DNA of 5,612 nt from Modestobacter sp. (GTDB lineage Bacteria > Actinomycetota > Actinomycetes > Mycobacteriales > Geodermatophilaceae): NCBI GenBank assembly GCA_025965635.1, contig JAOPWO010000289.1:1-5612 (forward strand), given 5' to 3'. Positions within the stretch are counted from its first letter, which is position 1; every line of letters begins with the position of its first letter. Positions 4,585 through 5,612 of the stretch are shown piece by piece. The notes beneath the pieces are model-generated. The model had not been told where the DNA came from, made no database searches, and saw only the letters and a program-made list of their open reading frames with translations. A program made the translations under genes and the position numbers.

Positions 4585-5612
4585 GGGTGCACCGCCTCGA
4601 GGTCACCGCCTTCGGTCCGTTCGTCGACACGGTCGTGGTCGACGTCGACGAGGTCGGCCGCGACGGGCTGTTCCTGCTGTGGGGCCCCACCGGCGCAGGT
4701 AAGACCACCCTGCTCGACGCCGTCGTGTTCGCCCTGTACGGCACCGTGCCCGGCGCCCGCGGGGAGGAGCGGCGGCTGCGCAGCGACCACGCCGGCCCCG
4801 GGGTGCGCACCGAGGTGCGGTGCGAGCTGACCCTCGGGGGCGAGCGGCTGCTCGTCGTCCGCCGCCCGGAGCAGCAGCGTCCCAAGCTGCGGGGAACGGG
4901 CTGGACCACCGAGCAGGCCAAGCTCACCGTCCAGCGGCAGACCGCCGAGGGCTGGGAGCCGGTGAGCACCCGGATCGACGAGGGCTCCGAGCACCTGCGC
5001 GCCCGGCTGGGGCTCTCGGCCGAGCAGTTCTGCCAGGTCGTGCTGCTGCCCCAGGGCGACTTCGCGCGCTTCCTGCGGGCCGAGCCCGACGACCGGGGGC
5101 GGCTGCTGCGCACCCTGTTCGACGTCGGCCGGTTCGCCCGCGCGGAGGACTGGCTGGCCGGGGAGCGGCAGTCCGCGCGGCAGCAGCTGGACGACGTCCG
5201 GGTCCGGATGAGCACGCTGATCGCCCGGGTCGCGCAGGTGGCCGACGCCGACGTCCCGGAGCAACTGGCACCGGAGCTGGTGGGCGCCGCAGCCGGCGGC
5301 CGGGTCGCGCCCTGGGTGGCCCGCGTGCGATCCGCGGCGGAGACCCGTCGGACGGAAGCGCAGGCCGAGGCCGAGCGGGCGGCGGAGGTGGTCGCCGCAC
5401 AGGACGCCGCCTTGGTCGGTGCCCGCTCCCTGGAGGACCGGCACGTCCGACGGGAACGGGCCCGGCGCGAGCTCGAGCGGCTGACCGCCGCCGAGGCCGA
5501 GCTCGTCGGCGTCCGCACGCTGCTGGACGCCGGGAGGCGGGCCGAGCCGCTGCGCGACGCCCTGGAGAACGCCGACCGCACCGCGCTCGCCGCGGAGGAG
5601 GCCACCGACGTG
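4581..5612 (+). CDS. sbcC: SbcC (Rad50-like) ATPase, N-terminal part (runs off the window)
   Basis: ATPase and coiled-coil subunit of the SbcCD nuclease. ATP binding opens and closes the complex and gates SbcD on DNA. The first 344 codons are visible with no stop; the family usually has about 1,000 residues, so roughly two thirds lie beyond the right edge. Seen: the start MRVHRLEVTAFGPF, Walker A GPTGAGKTT (35-43, with K41 and T42), LLDAVVFALYG (44-54), the acidic/basic lobe through LVVRRPEQQRPK, and the Q-loop QVVLLPQGDFARFLRAEPDDR (152-172, with Q158). From about residue 190 the charge pattern (WLAGERQSARQQLDDV, then AQAEAERAAEVV and RRERARRELERL) fits the ascending arm of the coiled coil. 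The zinc hook, signature motif and Walker B are not in the window. The start overlaps the sbcD stop (ATGA), so 1:1 coupled synthesis of the two subunits is expected. Confidence 0.95.
   Translation, partial: MRVHRLEVTAFGPFVDTVVVDVDEVGRDGLFLLWGPTGAGKTTLLDAVVFALYGTVPGARGEERRLRSDHAGPGVRTEVRCELTLGGERLLVVRRPEQQRPKLRGTGWTTEQAKLTVQRQTAEGWEPVSTRIDEGSEHLRARLGLSAEQFCQVVLLPQGDFARFLRAEPDDRGRLLRTLFDVGRFARAEDWLAGERQSARQQLDDVRVRMSTLIARVAQVADADVPEQLAPELVGAAAGGRVAPWVARVRSAAETRRTEAQAEAERAAEVVAAQDAALVGARSLEDRHVRRERARRELERLTAAEAELVGVRTLLDAGRRAEPLRDALENADRTALAAEEATDV

Noticed and set aside
4437..5605. Long minus-strand open frames opposite sbcC
   Set aside because: Low-complexity translations with no domain, opposite a frame with clear Walker A and Q-loop motifs.

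Overview
The window comes from a very GC-rich genome with strongly G/C-ending codons, GTG starts and TAnnnT-type promoters placed right against start codons. It carries an acyl-CoA carboxylase epsilon subunit, a family found in actinobacteria. All of this points to an actinobacterium. The wording of the proteins suggests something near Geodermatophilaceae (Blastococcus/Geodermatophilus-like), but that narrower placement is an inference. There is no sign of phage, transposon, CRISPR or rRNA/tRNA. This is a compact chromosomal housekeeping region.

Left part, minus strand (1-1839): an acyl-CoA carboxylase operon with the carboxyltransferase beta subunit (PccB/AccD5 type), followed with a GTGA start/stop overlap by the small epsilon subunit, which runs off the left edge. 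Middle part, plus strand (1860-3347): a class I biotin-protein ligase (BirA without a DNA-binding domain), then a two-helix membrane protein with a bacterial PH domain. The ligase would biotinylate the carrier domain of the alpha subunit that works with PccB (the alpha gene is not in the window), so the divergent pair belongs to one pathway. Right part, plus strand (3436-5612): sbcD and the first 344 codons of sbcC, encoding the Mre11/Rad50-like nuclease-ATPase complex, joined by an ATGA overlap with a strong ribosome-binding site for sbcC.

The two short non-coding gaps hold the most interesting signals. The 20-bp gap between pccB and birA contains one seven-base element, TAGCGTA, that reads as a TAnnnT -10 box on both strands. 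It sits 7 and 8 nt from the two GTG starts, which predicts a shared bidirectional promoter giving two leaderless or nearly leaderless mRNAs. The 88-bp gap before sbcD holds a palindrome plus a perfect hairpin. After them comes TGTCGGTG-N8-TACCGT, an exact match over its core to the mycobacterial RecA-independent (PafBC-dependent) DNA-damage promoter motif, ending 7 nt before the sbcD ATG. This predicts that SbcCD is damage-inducible in this organism and that sbcD has a leaderless mRNA.

No stretch longer than 300 bases lacks a gene. No clearly new gene family is present; the novelty, if any, is regulatory.
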